Positions 21,852 through 34,700 of a stretch of DNA of 64,000 nucleotides are shown here, piece after piece. The notes beneath the pieces are model-generated. The model searched no databases. It was given only the letters and a program-made list of their open reading frames with translations, and had not been told where the DNA came from. Origin of the DNA: Craterostigma plantagineum. Lineage: Eukaryota > Streptophyta > Magnoliopsida > Lamiales > Linderniaceae. The DNA lies in contig JAPQWV010000002.1 in assembly GCA_027422505.1 (NCBI GenBank), positions 23,724,501 through 23,788,500 on the forward strand, given 5' to 3'. The position numbers and the translations under genes are program-made. The first letter of the stretch is position 1; each line of letters begins with the position of its first letter.

Positions 21852-24800
21852 ATGGATGTTTCAAGTTCAAATTACATCGGCAAAGTACCTGTGTTAGACG
21901 GCTCCAACTATGCCTATTGGAAGGTTCGTTTTCGGCAGTGCATCAAATCCATAGATGTGCGAGCGTTGGAGTTCGTGCTCCATGGTTATTCTACTTAGGG
22001 GTGGTTCGGTACGGTATACCGTACCAAAACCGTGATACCATTTACCGTACCGAAATTTCGGTATTGAAAAAAATCATACCAATACCATACCAAAATTTCG
22101 GTATACCTTAAATTTCGATACGATATCATACCGAAATTTCGATACGGTATCGGTATCATACCTTCTATACCATTTACACGGTGGGTTTTTTACCATGCGT
22201 GTCTCGTAACTCGTTAATTCGTTGTTTTCGAATTTTTAGTCAATTCAAACTCCTTAGGCCCAATAAGATGGATTATTAATACCAAATTTTCCAAAATAAA
22301 AAAGATTTTTAATTCATAAACTAACCTTAAATAATTTACATACTTTAGTCAGTCTCATTAGTAAGAGAAAGAACTTTACATAACCACAAAATATAACTTT
22401 ATATAGAGATTAATTAAAATGAAACTGTTATTTAAAAAAATTAGTGAAAAGTAATTGCATTGCATCTTCATGCTTTCAAAATCCTAAAGAAAAAACATTA
22501 AAAAAGCCAAAATTAAACGTAACTTGAGTTAGGTATAATAAGTAAAATATGGTGGGCGTCAATAATCTTAAAAGGTTGTGTATATTTAATAATTTTTGGG
22601 CTAAATAAATTATGAAGATCCTTATAATATTTTTATCCATTTGATATTTTTAAAATTTTAGTATTTCGGTATTTCGGTATAATAGATATACCTAATTTTT
22701 AAAATTTTCATACCATTACCGTACCGAAAATTTTCGGTACGGTATCATACCTTACCAAAAACTTCGGTATACCAAAATTTTCGATATTTTCGATACGTTA
22801 CGATACGATAAGGACGGTATATCGGTATTTCGGTATATTTTCCCAGACCTAATTCTACTCCAAAAACTACCGAGGACGAAGACGGTGAAGTCTATGAAAA
22901 ACCGATCACTGAATGGAGTCCGCAAGAGAGAAACGCAGCCGAGTTCAATGACAAAGCCCTAAATGCCATCTTCTCTTCGGCGGACATCTTCATGTTCAAG
23001 ATCATACAAAATAGCTCCACGGCAAAGGAATGCGTGGGATTTACTTCAGAGATACTGTGAAGGCGATGCGAGTGTGAAGCAGACACGTCTAAGGCTACTC
23101 CTCAACCAATTTGAAAATCTCAGAATGAAGGATGATGAGGATGTTACCACGTACTTCGGCAAAATTTTATCAATTTCAAGCAGGTGTGCCAGTCTCGGAA
23201 AGCCAATCGCGAATAAGGTATTTATTTCTAAAGCAATTCGTATGCTAACCATGAAGTTTAATGTGAAGGTAGCTGCGGTCGAGGAAGCCCACAATTTGTC
23301 CACGTTGGATCTCAACACGTTGATGAACATCATGAAGAACCACGAGACCAATCTCGAAGTACAACAAAGAGCTTCACGCGGCAAAAGCCTTGCTCTAGTC
23401 AGTCAGTCATCCAAGGAGCAAACTGGGGTTGACCCCAATGGTGAGGACGACATGGCTATGATAGTGAAATCAATGCTGAAATCGATGTCGGCTGAAATGT
23501 CATCCAACATCCCACTCAACATTGAGAAATCAGTGCTGAAAGGAATGTCTAGAGAACGCTCAGCTAGCTCATCTTCAACTTCTGGTAAACAGGATGCTGT
23601 TCTATTAACTAAGAAAGTTTGGCTCGAGAAATCTGGTCATAAATGCCATGTAGTGTATACCTCTTTGCGAGCTAACGTGACAGGATCTTGGTACTTCGAT
23701 AGCGGGTGTTCCCGACATATGACGGGTACCAAGGAGTATCTAAGCGACTACAAGCCTCTTATGAGTGGATCTGTTACGTTCGGAGGTGGTGCAAAGGGAC
23801 GAATTCTCAGCCGAGGTAGACTCAACGTGCCCGACTTTCCCAAGTTAAGCAATGTACTCCATGTCGACGGGCTAGTTGCGAATCTAATCAGCATAAGTCA
23901 ACTCTGTGATGACGACCTTGAGGTAAGATTTAATAAAGAGTGTTGTGAAGTATTTAACAGCAATTCTGTGCGAGTAATGGCAGGTAAAAGATCGAGTGAT
24001 AACTGCTACCTAGTCGGTGACAAATCCGGTGTGAAAGACGTGTGCCAACTATCAAAAGCCGAGGACGATGTGGTACTTTGGCATTTCAAATTGGGCCACG
24101 TCAACTACAGAACTTTGGAGCAGCTTATCAAGCATGATGCGATCAGAGGCATTCCGAAGCTTAAGGAGGTTGGTAAGGTTGTTTGTGAGTCGTGCCTGAA
24201 GGGTAAGCAAATGCATGTTAGTCATAATGTTGACCAACAAGCTGCCAACATTTTAAAACTGCTCACTGTTTTCAGTTGATTCATATGGATTTGATGGGTC
24301 CAATGGAAGTAGATAGCATTGGAGGTAGGAAATATGCTTATGTGCTCGTGGATGACTTTTCTAGATATGTATGGGTATTTTTTCTTAGGAAAAAATCAGA
24401 ATCGTTCGATTTTTTCAAGAATTTTTGTGCAATTATTAGGAACAATTACAGTGCATCTATCTTTCGTATTAGGTCTGATCATGGTAGAGAGTTCGAAAAT
24501 CAGTATTTTGATGAGGTTTGTGATAAGAAAGGTATTGTGCATGAGTATTCATCTCCTAAGACGCCCCAACAAAATGGGGTGGCCGAAAGGAAGAATAGGA
24601 CATCACAAGAAATGACTCGGGTTATGTTACTTTCTAGGAATATTTCTAAGCATTTTGGGATGAAGCATTGCATACTGCGTGTCACATATCGATTCGAGTG
24701 TTCTTTAGGCATGGTACTAAGAAAACATCTTATGAGTTGTTGAATGGGAAGAAGCCTACAGTTAAACACTTTCATGTCTTTGGGTGTTTTTGCTACATGT

Positions 24801-26776
24801 TGAATGATCGTGAGTATTTGACGAAGTTTGATTCGAAATGTGATAAGTATATTTTTCTAGGATACTCGTCTAATAGTCGTGCTTATCGAGTATATAACTT
24901 GCGTATGAAGTCAGTTCAGGAGTCAGTGAATATTGTGTTTGATGATGCTACTGATCTTAGTAAAATGTCTCCTCAAGTTGATATTTCAGATGTTATACAA
25001 GTGGTCAATGAAACAGAGGAGACTGGGGATAACAATGTCGAGCCAACATCTGACTCAACATCTATGTCAGAACAGAACGATGAGGCTGCACCCAGTGAAG
25101 TCCGACGAGATCCGCCAGCTAAGATCCAGAAAGATCATCCCACTGACCTCATCATTGGAGACGTGAACGAAGGGAGGAAAACTAGAGACAAGCCGCGCAA
25201 AGATTACAAATCTATGGTAAGAAACGTATGCATGAACACGGTATACTCTGAGGTACGTTTTAATTGCTTTGTTTCTGAGATAGAACCTAAGAATGTCCTT
25301 GAAGCTCTCAAGGATAATTTCTGGATAAATGCGATGCAAGAGGAACTCTTGCAGTTTGAGAAAAACCAAGTATGGATCCTAGTACCACAGCCGAAAGACA
25401 TTAATTTCATAGGCACGAAGTGGATTTTCAAGAACAAATCTGATGAATTTGGTATGGTTGTTAGAAACAAGGCACGTTTAGTAGCTCAGAGTTATACACA
25501 TATAGAAGGGATAGACTTTGATGAGACATTTGCTCATGTCGCTAGGTTAGAATCGATTAGACTTTTGTTAGCTATAGCATGTTGGCTTAACATCACTTTA
25601 TATCAAATGGATGTTAAGGGTGCCTTTTTGAATGGATATATTGATAAGGAAATCTATGTCGAATAGCCTAAAGGGTTCGAAGATCCCCATTATCCTAACC
25701 AGTTTTTAAGCTGCAGAAAGCTTTATATGGATTGAAGCAAGCGCCTCGAGCTTGGTATGCAAGGTTAGCAACGTTTTTACTTGAGTTTGGTTTCACACGA
25801 GGTGAGGCAGACCATACTCTTTTGTTAAAAGGGTCGGTTCTGATATTTTGATTGCTCAAGTATATGTTGATGACATTGTTTTTGGCTCAAGCTCACTGTC
25901 TTTACTAGATCAGTTTGTGCAGGCGATGAACACTACGTTCGAGATGAGCATGATATGTGAATTAACCTATTTTTTAGGATTGCAGATCAAGCAGAACAGC
26001 GACAGAATCTTTATGTCCCAAGAGAAGTACGCAAAGAACATTGTCAAGAAGTTTGGGCTGGACACTACCAAGGTAATGAAAACGCCCATGGGGTCTACGC
26101 AAAAGGTAAGTAAACACGATGTTGGACAGAATGTTGATCCAACATTGTATCGATCTATGATTGTCAGTTTATTATACTATCTGCGAGTAGACCTGACATT
26201 ATGTATAGTGTTTGCGTATGTGTTAGTTATCAGTCTGAGCCTAAAGTGTCCCATCTTAATGCTGTTAAGCAAATTCTTCGTTATGTGAGTGGATCGTGTA
26301 GCCTAGGACTATGGTTTTCCAAAGACACTAACTTGAGTCTTGTAGGCTATGATCGCAAGAGTACAAGTGGCGGCTGTTTCTTCTTAGGTAACAATTTAGT
26401 TGCATGGTATAGTAAGAAGCAAAATTGTGTGTCTTTATCTACTGTTGAGTCTGAGTATGTGGCTGCGGGTAATTGTTGTACGCAGTTAATGTGGTTAAAT
26501 AGTATGTTGTGTTACTATGGGTTAGAGTGCGAGCCAGTTCTCATGTATTGTGATAATCTTAATGCCATAAACATCTCTAGGAATCCCATCCAACTTTCTC
26601 GTACAAAGCATATAGATATTAGGCATCCTTTTCTGAGATATAAGGTCGAAAAAGAGTTAGTCCGCATTGAGGATATAGACACTAAGCATCAGTTAGCAAA
26701 CATTTTCACGAAAGCATTGGATTCTGAAAGGTTCTCGGACCTGAAGAAATCCATAGGTTTGCACATATTAGTTTAA
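21852..26776 (+). pseudogene. Copia element A gag-pol, broken
   Basis: Gag starts at ATG 21852 (MDVSSSNYIG, then LDGSNYAYWK) and is split by a MITE at 21996-22851. It continues through 22963-24279 with the protease motif WYFDSGCSRHMTG (about 23688) and the pre-integrase LGHVNYRTLE ... CESCLKGKQ. Frameshift near 24275. Integrase from 24276 has DLMGPMEVDS, RSDHGREFEN and PQQNGVAERKNRT; a shift follows near 24670. RT from 25320 has GTKWIFKNK and MDVKGAFLNG; stop TAG at 25664; then YVDDIVFGS near 25863. RNase H 26270-26776 lacks part of the first conserved block (GYDRKSTSGG). No zinc knuckle was seen in gag. Confidence 0.9.
21996..22851. mobile_element. hAT-like MITE inserted in copia A gag
   Basis: 856 bp, starting TAGGGGTGGTTC and ending GACCTA, flanked by the perfect 8-bp duplication ATTCTACT (21988-21995, 22852-22859). 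Subterminal TTCGGTAT/ATACCGAA words on both sides; AT-rich centre. It splits the gag frame, so it arrived after copia A. Confidence 0.9.
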
Positions 26777-27902
26777 ATGTTGGTCCAATATTTGGATCAG
26801 CATAGCATATGTCAAAGTCGATGGTTACTGCTTTATTGTTTGATAAGATATTCTGTTATGTTTTCCTGTGAAATGACTTGATTCTTCTTGACCGGTCCTT
26901 GAATGAACTCGATCCCTTTTTAAAGGCTCTTGGTAATATGTCCCTAGGTACACGGCATTCGCTGTGATGATGATGTACTCTTTGCGACTAAAGGCCAATC
27001 GTTAATGTGAATAAGCATGCTCATAACCTCTCTGCTAGATATAGGTATTTGGTAATAAGATTCCTTAGGTACACGGCATTCGCGGTGACGATATATACTA
27101 TGTGACAAAAGCCGAACCTTGAGGCTGAGGGTATAAAGGCAGTGCGTAAATTTGGTTGGACAACGTAAGGTGAAAGGGTAGAAATAAAGGGAACTGATTT
27201 TGAGAAGGGTTGAGCAGAAAAGTCTAGGATTACGAAATTAGGGTGTTGAGTCAAATGTTGGGGCAACATGTGTAACTATCAGTTTGATATTGCTACACTT
27301 TCGTGCTTTCATTTTTATCTGTGTCTGTCTTTAGTACTGCATTTGTTTGTAGTATGTGTCTAGTTTAGAAATCTCTCAGATTTGCATTAGAACTCTCGAA
27401 GAACAGCTTGTTACATTTTTCTCAAGTGGTCATCAACGTCGCTCAAACGGTTAGTATTTCTTGATTCTACCTTGACTTTGGACTAAGTTTTCTTTTGGTC
27501 AATCATGTTCTGAAGTGCTCCTATTTACTCGCGTGACTAGGTCTTCAATTTGCTCGCATGATAATTAGTCCATATACTATTTTTAGACTTATGCTTTGCA
27601 AAATCGTGACCTAGTTTGATCTTATTAAGGTTATGCGTGTTTTTCGTGTGTTCAACGGTTACTTTGATGTCATATCAACTCCACTGAACACGTTATTTAC
27701 TGAATGGACAGGTTATTTTGTAACCGTTGGAACCAAGCTGATCAAGCTACTTTTATTTAAGCATCACTTCATATTAACCCTAATTTACTTAGTTGATCAT
27801 CTCTTTGAAAATTCGCTGCCTGCACTTCCTTTCTTGATAAAATCGCTGGTTACCCACTCTGCCTATCACTCCAATTCTGTGTTTTTGGCTCTAAATTTCA
27901 CT
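26777..27902 (+). other. Copia A spacer between pol and extra ORF
   Basis: No gene supported. A ~65-bp block with TAGGTACACGGCATTCGC occurs twice (26930-26997 and 27049-27114). Two split palindromes lie at 26777-26791 and 27255-27269. T-rich stretches precede the next ORF, and the start at 27903 could be used from a spliced or separate message. Confidence 0.55.
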
Positions 27903-29496
27903 ATGTCGAACTCACCCTCTCAGCAAGAAACACAGGATGTTAGCCCAACACGAGCCAAACGGTGTATGATGTTCCCCCGATTCAAACCCTTCCGGCGCCG
28001 ATCGACGACTTCGACGACGTTCCTCTCAGTGTTCTGTGTCAAACAGATGAAAGACGACGTCCGGTCTAGACTAAAGTGGTCGGAGGTGCGATAAACACGG
28101 AAATTCCACCATCAAACCCACCTCCACCAACTCACGACCCAGAAGCCCCTGTCCCAAGGTCCTCAACTGCTCAAAATCCAGCCCCTAAATCCACGAAGAA
28201 AACCCCAAACAGGCGCCAAAGAAGAAGAATACCACGAAGAAATATCAGTCCCAACCGCCTAAAGAAATGAGTGCTCCTCTGCCTAGAAACGACAGAGCAA
28301 TCGACTGCGTCAGGCCCGTGCTTCAAAGGGTCCGAAACCGACTACAAATAAACGTATTCAGCTCTCCAGTTCAACATCATTCACTGAGGAAACATTGGAG
28401 GATGAGCCTGTTCAAAACCCCATCGAAGCTCCTACTCAGGGGGAGACCAGTGCTGTTAAGCACCAGCTCATAACCCCATTCAAGAACCAGTTCCTGCGTC
28501 GCCCTCATCACCATCGAATGCTTCCACAGAAGAGATTATTGCCTCCACGACCTATGATCTGCTGGATTCCGAGGCTGTGAGTCCAGGGGACGGCACACCT
28601 TCTACGAGTCACTCGGAGAGTGATGGAAGTGATAATTTTGGTGATGCCGAAACATTGGCCGTGTGGAAGGCCAAATTACAGAAGAAAGCTGGAAAAAGGC
28701 CGATGAGTTCAGATGACAGGCCCTCCAAGAGATCTCGGCGAGCTGAGTCATCGCAGCCAGTAGCCAAGCCCTGTCACCGATGGCCTGCGCAAGTGACGAT
28801 GTTGAGGAGGATGTTGACCCAACATCTGAGTCAGACTGGGAGACTCCACTGCCAAGGGGGAGGTTCTACGCCCCATTTAATGAGGAGCTATGGCCACACT
28901 TTGCACAAAGAGTGCTGCGGGTTGAGAGGACTGCGGACGTGGTCAGCTTCCGTCGATACGGAGTTATGCAATTCTTGGAGCCTCGGCGCTTCGACAAGAC
29001 GATGACGATGTTTGGGACCTACTGTGATACAGTTGTGGCGACCCTCATTTTCGAATACTAATTAGTGGCGAATTTTCGCAACGTAAGTCGCGGAAGACCC
29101 GTCTAACAAAAACTTTTTCCTAAAATAAAATATATCACATCAAAATATTCGTCTACATCGTCATCACTATACAAGGACCGTAGCCCGCAAAATATCAAAA
29201 TGCTCAAAACCCTAATCACTCCACAGGTCGCATTCCATGTACAGCCTCACCCTCAAAAGTCCATGGAGCACCGCCGTCAGCCCGCCTTAGCCTCGACGTG
29301 CACCAGCGTCAGGCTCGGTACCTACAACACGTAAAACCCTGAGCTATTGCTCAGTAGGTGAAATATGCGTGAATGCAGCGTGCCCTCAATCCCATCCCAT
29401 ACATCTCACGACATGCACGCTCAACTCTCATCACGACCTACCACCTCGCACGACTCCCCGTGACTTAACACTGTACACCCTCAGGTATCCCACTCA

Positions 29497-29869
29497 GGTC
29501 GCTTTAGAATGGGAAGGCTTCTCAGGTCTCTTTAGACTCGCCCTTTTCCCCGAGTTGAGGTTCGCGTTCGGTCTGCCCACTCAGGTCTCTTTAGAGTGGT
29601 ACGTACTAGAACTTTCCCCTCACCTATCGCTCGCTCGGTCCACTCAGGTCTCTTTAGAGTGGTACTTACTAGAGCATGGGCAGCCTACTTAGGTCTCTTT
29701 AGAGCGGCATACAACCGAACCACTCATGTCCCAACGCTCGGGCGGCCAACTGAGGTCGCTTTAGAGTAGCACGCACCCAATCACCATTCTATCGCTCGGT
29801 CAGCCACTCAGGTCTCTTTAAAGTGGTACCTACTGGAGCACGGGCAGCCTACTCAGGTCTCTTTAGAGC
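29497..29869. repeat. Dispersed CTCAGGTCTCTTTAGAGTGG minisatellite
   Basis: Eight copies of GGTCTCTTTAGAGTGG or a one- to three-base variant start near 29497, 29525, 29584, 29648, 29692, 29753, 29811 and 29854. Spacing is irregular, 28-64 bp. It lies within the solo LTR. Confidence 0.85.
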
Positions 29870-30013
29870 GGCATACACCCACCTTCTCTCCGACACACGG
29901 ACCAACACCACTCGACGACTCCTCCAAACGTACCGTTCCGCACGGTACTCCATTCCCTCGCACTGACATGGAATGCAAGTGCAGTGCAAATAACATACGT
30001 GCAACATGAATAC

Positions 30014-31693
30014 TGTTGACCTTTTTGGTCCGTATATGTTAGAGAGTTTTGATGAACGATGTAATTGTAATGACATTAGGTCTATAAAATAAGCAATTCG
30101 ATTTGGGACAAATAAAATGTCTAAGTTCATGATAATATTCAACCATGCATTGTTTATGAGCTATAAAATCGATTAAGTGTTGAATATTTGAATTGCGTGT
30201 GATTCTGTGATGATTTGATGGAACTAGGTGATCGCATGTTATAGACAGTCCATGAGATAGGATATATCGTACTGTGCTATATATGGAAATAATGCATGAG
30301 ATATCCTACTGAGCTATATATGGAAAATATGCTGTTTATATATGGAAAGTGATATATCCGTTGATACTAGTTTATTCCTGGACGAAAATCACTTATGCGA
30401 TTCTTTCATGCTTTACACTGAATTTAATGTGCAATATTAAATTGATATCTTTCCTTGTGTTGATTGGAATATTATATTTAGGAAAGATGTGATTTGATTG
30501 ATTTTTTGGATAAGGTGTGATATGATATTAGCGGATGTGATCTCTGAAATAAGGAAAGGTTGACCATGATTGATAAATCGTATTAAGTATTCTCTGATCT
30601 GATTTGTGTGCTAAACATGGTAATTATACTATGAATCATACATGGAAAACGTGCTGCTGTGATGCTATCTTATGTGTTATACTTGGAAAGTAAATCTGGA
30701 TTGATTCGTTACTAGAAACTGACAGCAGGGAATCACTTATGGAAAGTCCTGAAATGGAAAATATATGCGAAATGGTTGAATGAGCTTGAGAACGAAATTG
30801 AGTCTTGATATGGAAAATAATTATGCTTTAAATGTGCTATATGACCGTTGTGATGAGTTATTAAGAGCATGATTTATATGGTATGATTGCATGGAAACTA
30901 TGCTTGATTAGGTAATTATTGTTTGATATGATTTTCCATGTGAAGTGCTATTTGAAAAGGATTATATATGAGCTGCACTTCATACTTTCGAAGAACTAAG
31001 AATTTGCGAATATAAGTCTACGAAAGATTCTTGAGCAGAAACATACTGAGAGATTCATGAGTTCCCACTTGTGATAGCTTTCTGCCCACCTGAGCGTTAA
31101 CCGGCATATCCATCACTGATCGAGTGATTTATCCGATATTACATCATAACCTGCCATATATTCTGTCTACGGACGTGTTGCCTTCGGATGTGAGCAATAC
31201 CAAGGAGGCAAGGTCAACGTTTACGCACACGTGAAGGGAAGGACAAGTCCGGGGGCCCTTCGGTAGCGAGCTGTGTCTGTCGGGATCAAGGAGATTCCGA
31301 GGAACGAAACTCGGCGTGTGGTAACCTAGTTGTAGCTAGTGTTTGACTTGTTTCGGTTGTGTATTGGGCTAACCAACCAGTTTTGTATCCAGCTACGGTG
31401 CATTAAAGTGATTGGTTAAACTCTTGGGAAGCAAATCACAAGGAGAGGAGTAAACCCCAGTTGGGGATATAACCTCTATAAAAATCCTGTCTCTCATTTA
31501 CGTTTCAGTTATTTCGTTATCTCTGTGAGATAGACCCGACGCACATCCGATGTTACTAGGATATATCAGGCATACTCGTCACAAATATCAGTAGGCATAC
31601 CTAAGTCACCATACTTAGCATTTGTGAAAAGAAGCATAAAATTTTATAAGCCTAATTCACCCCCCCCCCCTCTTAGGCACATTTATATCTTCA
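30014..31693 (+). repeat. 5' LTR of copia element B
   Basis: 1680 bp, TGTTGACC...ATATCTTCA. Contains about nine ATGGAAA/TTGGAAA words between 30280 and 30900 and several GATATATC palindromes. TATA-like TATAAAAATC near 31478. A run of C lies near the 3' end (31660-31669). Confidence 0.93.
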
Positions 31694-31713
31694 TTTGGTA
31701 TCAGAGCCAGGTT
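31694..31713 (+). promoter_or_regulatory. Primer-binding site of copia element B
   Basis: TTTGGTATCAGAGCCAGG directly after the LTR, matching the plant initiator-Met primer site over a long stretch. Confidence 0.92.
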
Positions 31714-31753
31714 ACTCAAACGACGGGCCTAACAAGCCTGAGTTAAAGATCTA

Positions 31754-34700
31754 ATGGCTTCTTCAAGTTTTGATGTGTTTGCAGAGGGACAATCCCATTC
31801 CAGGCCACCACTCTTCGACGGGACAAACTACGCTATATGGAAGAATCGCATGAAGGAATTCCTGATCGCTACAGACTACGACCTGTGGGATATCATCGCA
31901 ACAGGACCTTACATTCCCAAAAATGAAGATGGAACTCCAAGGAAAGGCCCTGATTACAATGCAGCAGACAAGCGAGGAATCTCCTTAAATGCCAAAGCTA
32001 AGAACATGATAGCCTGCGCACTCACAAGAGAAGAGTACAATCGTGTGAGCTCATGCGAATCTGCCAAGAACATGTGGGACATGCTTCAAGTTACACATGA
32101 AGGAACCACTCGAGTTGTGCAAGAAAGGATAGCCCTCTTAACTCACCAATACGAGCTGTTCAAGATGGAGGACAACGAGACCATAAGCCACATGTATGCC
32201 AGATTCATGAACATCATTAATCAAATGTTCTCGTTGGGAAAGAAAATAGAAGATGGTGAGAAGGTGCGAAAAATCCTGAGATCTCTTCCTAGATGGAATC
32301 CCAAAGTGACCGCCATCTACGAAGCAAAGGACTTGGACGAACTTTCAGTGTCAGAACTGATCGGATCTCTGACCACCTACGAGATGACTCAGACCTCCAT
32401 CAAGGAAAAACCACCAGTTCGAAATCAACCAAACATCGCCTTTAATACCGAACAAGAACACGACTCTGAAGGCAAAGAAGAATCTGAGGAGGACCTAATG
32501 GGCAGATTGCCATGCTGACCAGAAAGTTTGAAAAGTTTCGGATGAGAAGAAAGTTCAAGGGAAACTCAAAATTCCAACCTAGGAACAAGGGAATATCGTC
32601 ATCCGGAAACAATGTACAGAAATGCTTCAAGTGCAACAAGCCAGGCCACTTTGCCTCAAACTGCCCGATGGAAAATGGTGACAAAAAGATAAAGAAGCAG
32701 AAGGCCATTGTCACAAACTGGGAAGAAGTCGGGAGCGAAGAAGAGGAAGATCTCGCCTACATGGCCGCGGATGATGATCAGGTATCGGATTCATCCACTA
32801 TTCAGAAAATATTATTTCTGAATGAATTATATGCTAGGCAAGATGAATCTCATGATAACGCTTCCTCAGCCCTTGAAGTAGATGAAAAAGAAGAGATGTT
32901 TGAAATAATTCAAAATGCAGAAAGAAGGATTAAGTCACTCAACTCACAAGTGAAGGGTCTAATTAGGCAACGAGATGAAGTAGCTAGAGAGAAGCATCAA
33001 AGGGATCTAGAAAATGAGCGCCTGAAAGCCGAGCTAGAGACTCTTAAGAAAGAAAAAACTTTGTGTAATTGCGAGCAATTTAGGAAGCAAAAGAGTATAT
33101 CTAGAGACATGTCCGCCCTTAAGGATTTCCTAGATGAAAAATCTCGTACTAATGTTAGATTTCTTGAAGGACAACAAAATCTTGATATGTTACTCAGTAT
33201 TCCCGCACAAATCGGGAAAACAGGATTAGGATATTCCACAACACATGAACATGCTGCACCTGCACAAAATGTTAGGAAACCTAAATGTTTTTCATGTGGT
33301 CGTCTTGGTCATTATGCTAACCATTGTTTCTTGAAGAAAGCTGATAAATCTAGATATGTCTGGAGACCTAAGAAAGTTCCTGAAGTTTCTAACTCTGGCC
33401 AGCCTGTGTCTGAGAGATCACAGCCTGTGACACATGATATACCACTTGTTAACAGGAATTATTTTGCTGCTAACCGTTTAGGACCCAATCAAAATTGGGC
33501 ACCTCAGAAAAGAACTGATTCATGCAGGTACAAAGAAGAAAATCCAGTAAGAAGAACAAGTGGTACCTCGACAGTGGGTGTTCCCACCATATGACAGGTG
33601 ATATCAGTAAGTTTGTGTCGGTGAAAGCGTATGATGGAGGATATGTCTCCTACGCCGACAACACAAAAGCTAAGGTTATAGGAGTTGGAACTGTCGGTAA
33701 CACGTTACATACTACTATAGATGACGTATGGTTGGTTAAGAATCTAGAACATAACCTCATTAGCATCAGTCAATTATGCGATAAAGGTCATACGGTTACG
33801 TTTGAAAATGATAAGTGTGTGGTTAGAAATAATAATAAGGTACTATTCAGTGCATCTAGGGATAGAAATATATATTGTATAACTCTTGATGATATCACTG
33901 ACCAGAATGTCAAGTGTCTAGCAGTTACACAGGATGACACCTGGTTATAGCACAGACGCCTAGGACATGCCAACATGGAATTGCTATCTCACATTACAAG
34001 CAATGCACTGATACGAGGTGTTCCTGACATAAAGTTTGTCAAGGACAAAACATGCAAGGCATGCCAGATGGGCAAGCAGACTAAGACATCTTTCAAAGCA
34101 AAGAATGTGATATCTACATCCAGACCTCTGGAACTACTGCATCTCGACCTTTTTGGTCCGGTTCGGACGATGTCTCTGCGAGGTAAAAGATATGCCTTTG
34201 TCATCGTTGATGATTACTCCAGGTATACTTGGGTGATATTCCTTGCACATAAGAATGAGGCATTAGACAACTTTGCATCGCTAGTAAAGAGACTTGAAAA
34301 TGAAAAAGAAACGAACTTATGTAGGATACGAAGTGATAACGGTCTGGAATTTGATAGTAAGTCGTTTGCATCATTCTGTGATCAGTATGGATATAGTCAT
34401 AATTTCTCTGCTCCTATAACCCCCCAACAGAACGGTGTTGTTGAACGTAAAAACAGGGTATTACAGGAAATGGCTAGATCTATGTTACATGAGTATGATA
34501 TTCCTAAACAGTTCTGGGAGGAAGCCGTTAGTACAGCTTGTTACGTGTCTAACCGTATCTTCCTTAGGCCGATATTAAAGAAGACTTCTTATGAAATCTG
34601 GCATGGTAGAACTCCAAATATAGGTTACTTTCATGTGTTCGGATGTAAATGTTTTATCTTGAACGATAGAGATAAGAGAGGAAAATTTGACTCTAAGGTT

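Noticed and set aside
29480..29880. CRISPR-like array
   Set aside because: The spacing is irregular, the spacers share sequence, and the context is a plant LTR; it is a dispersed minisatellite.
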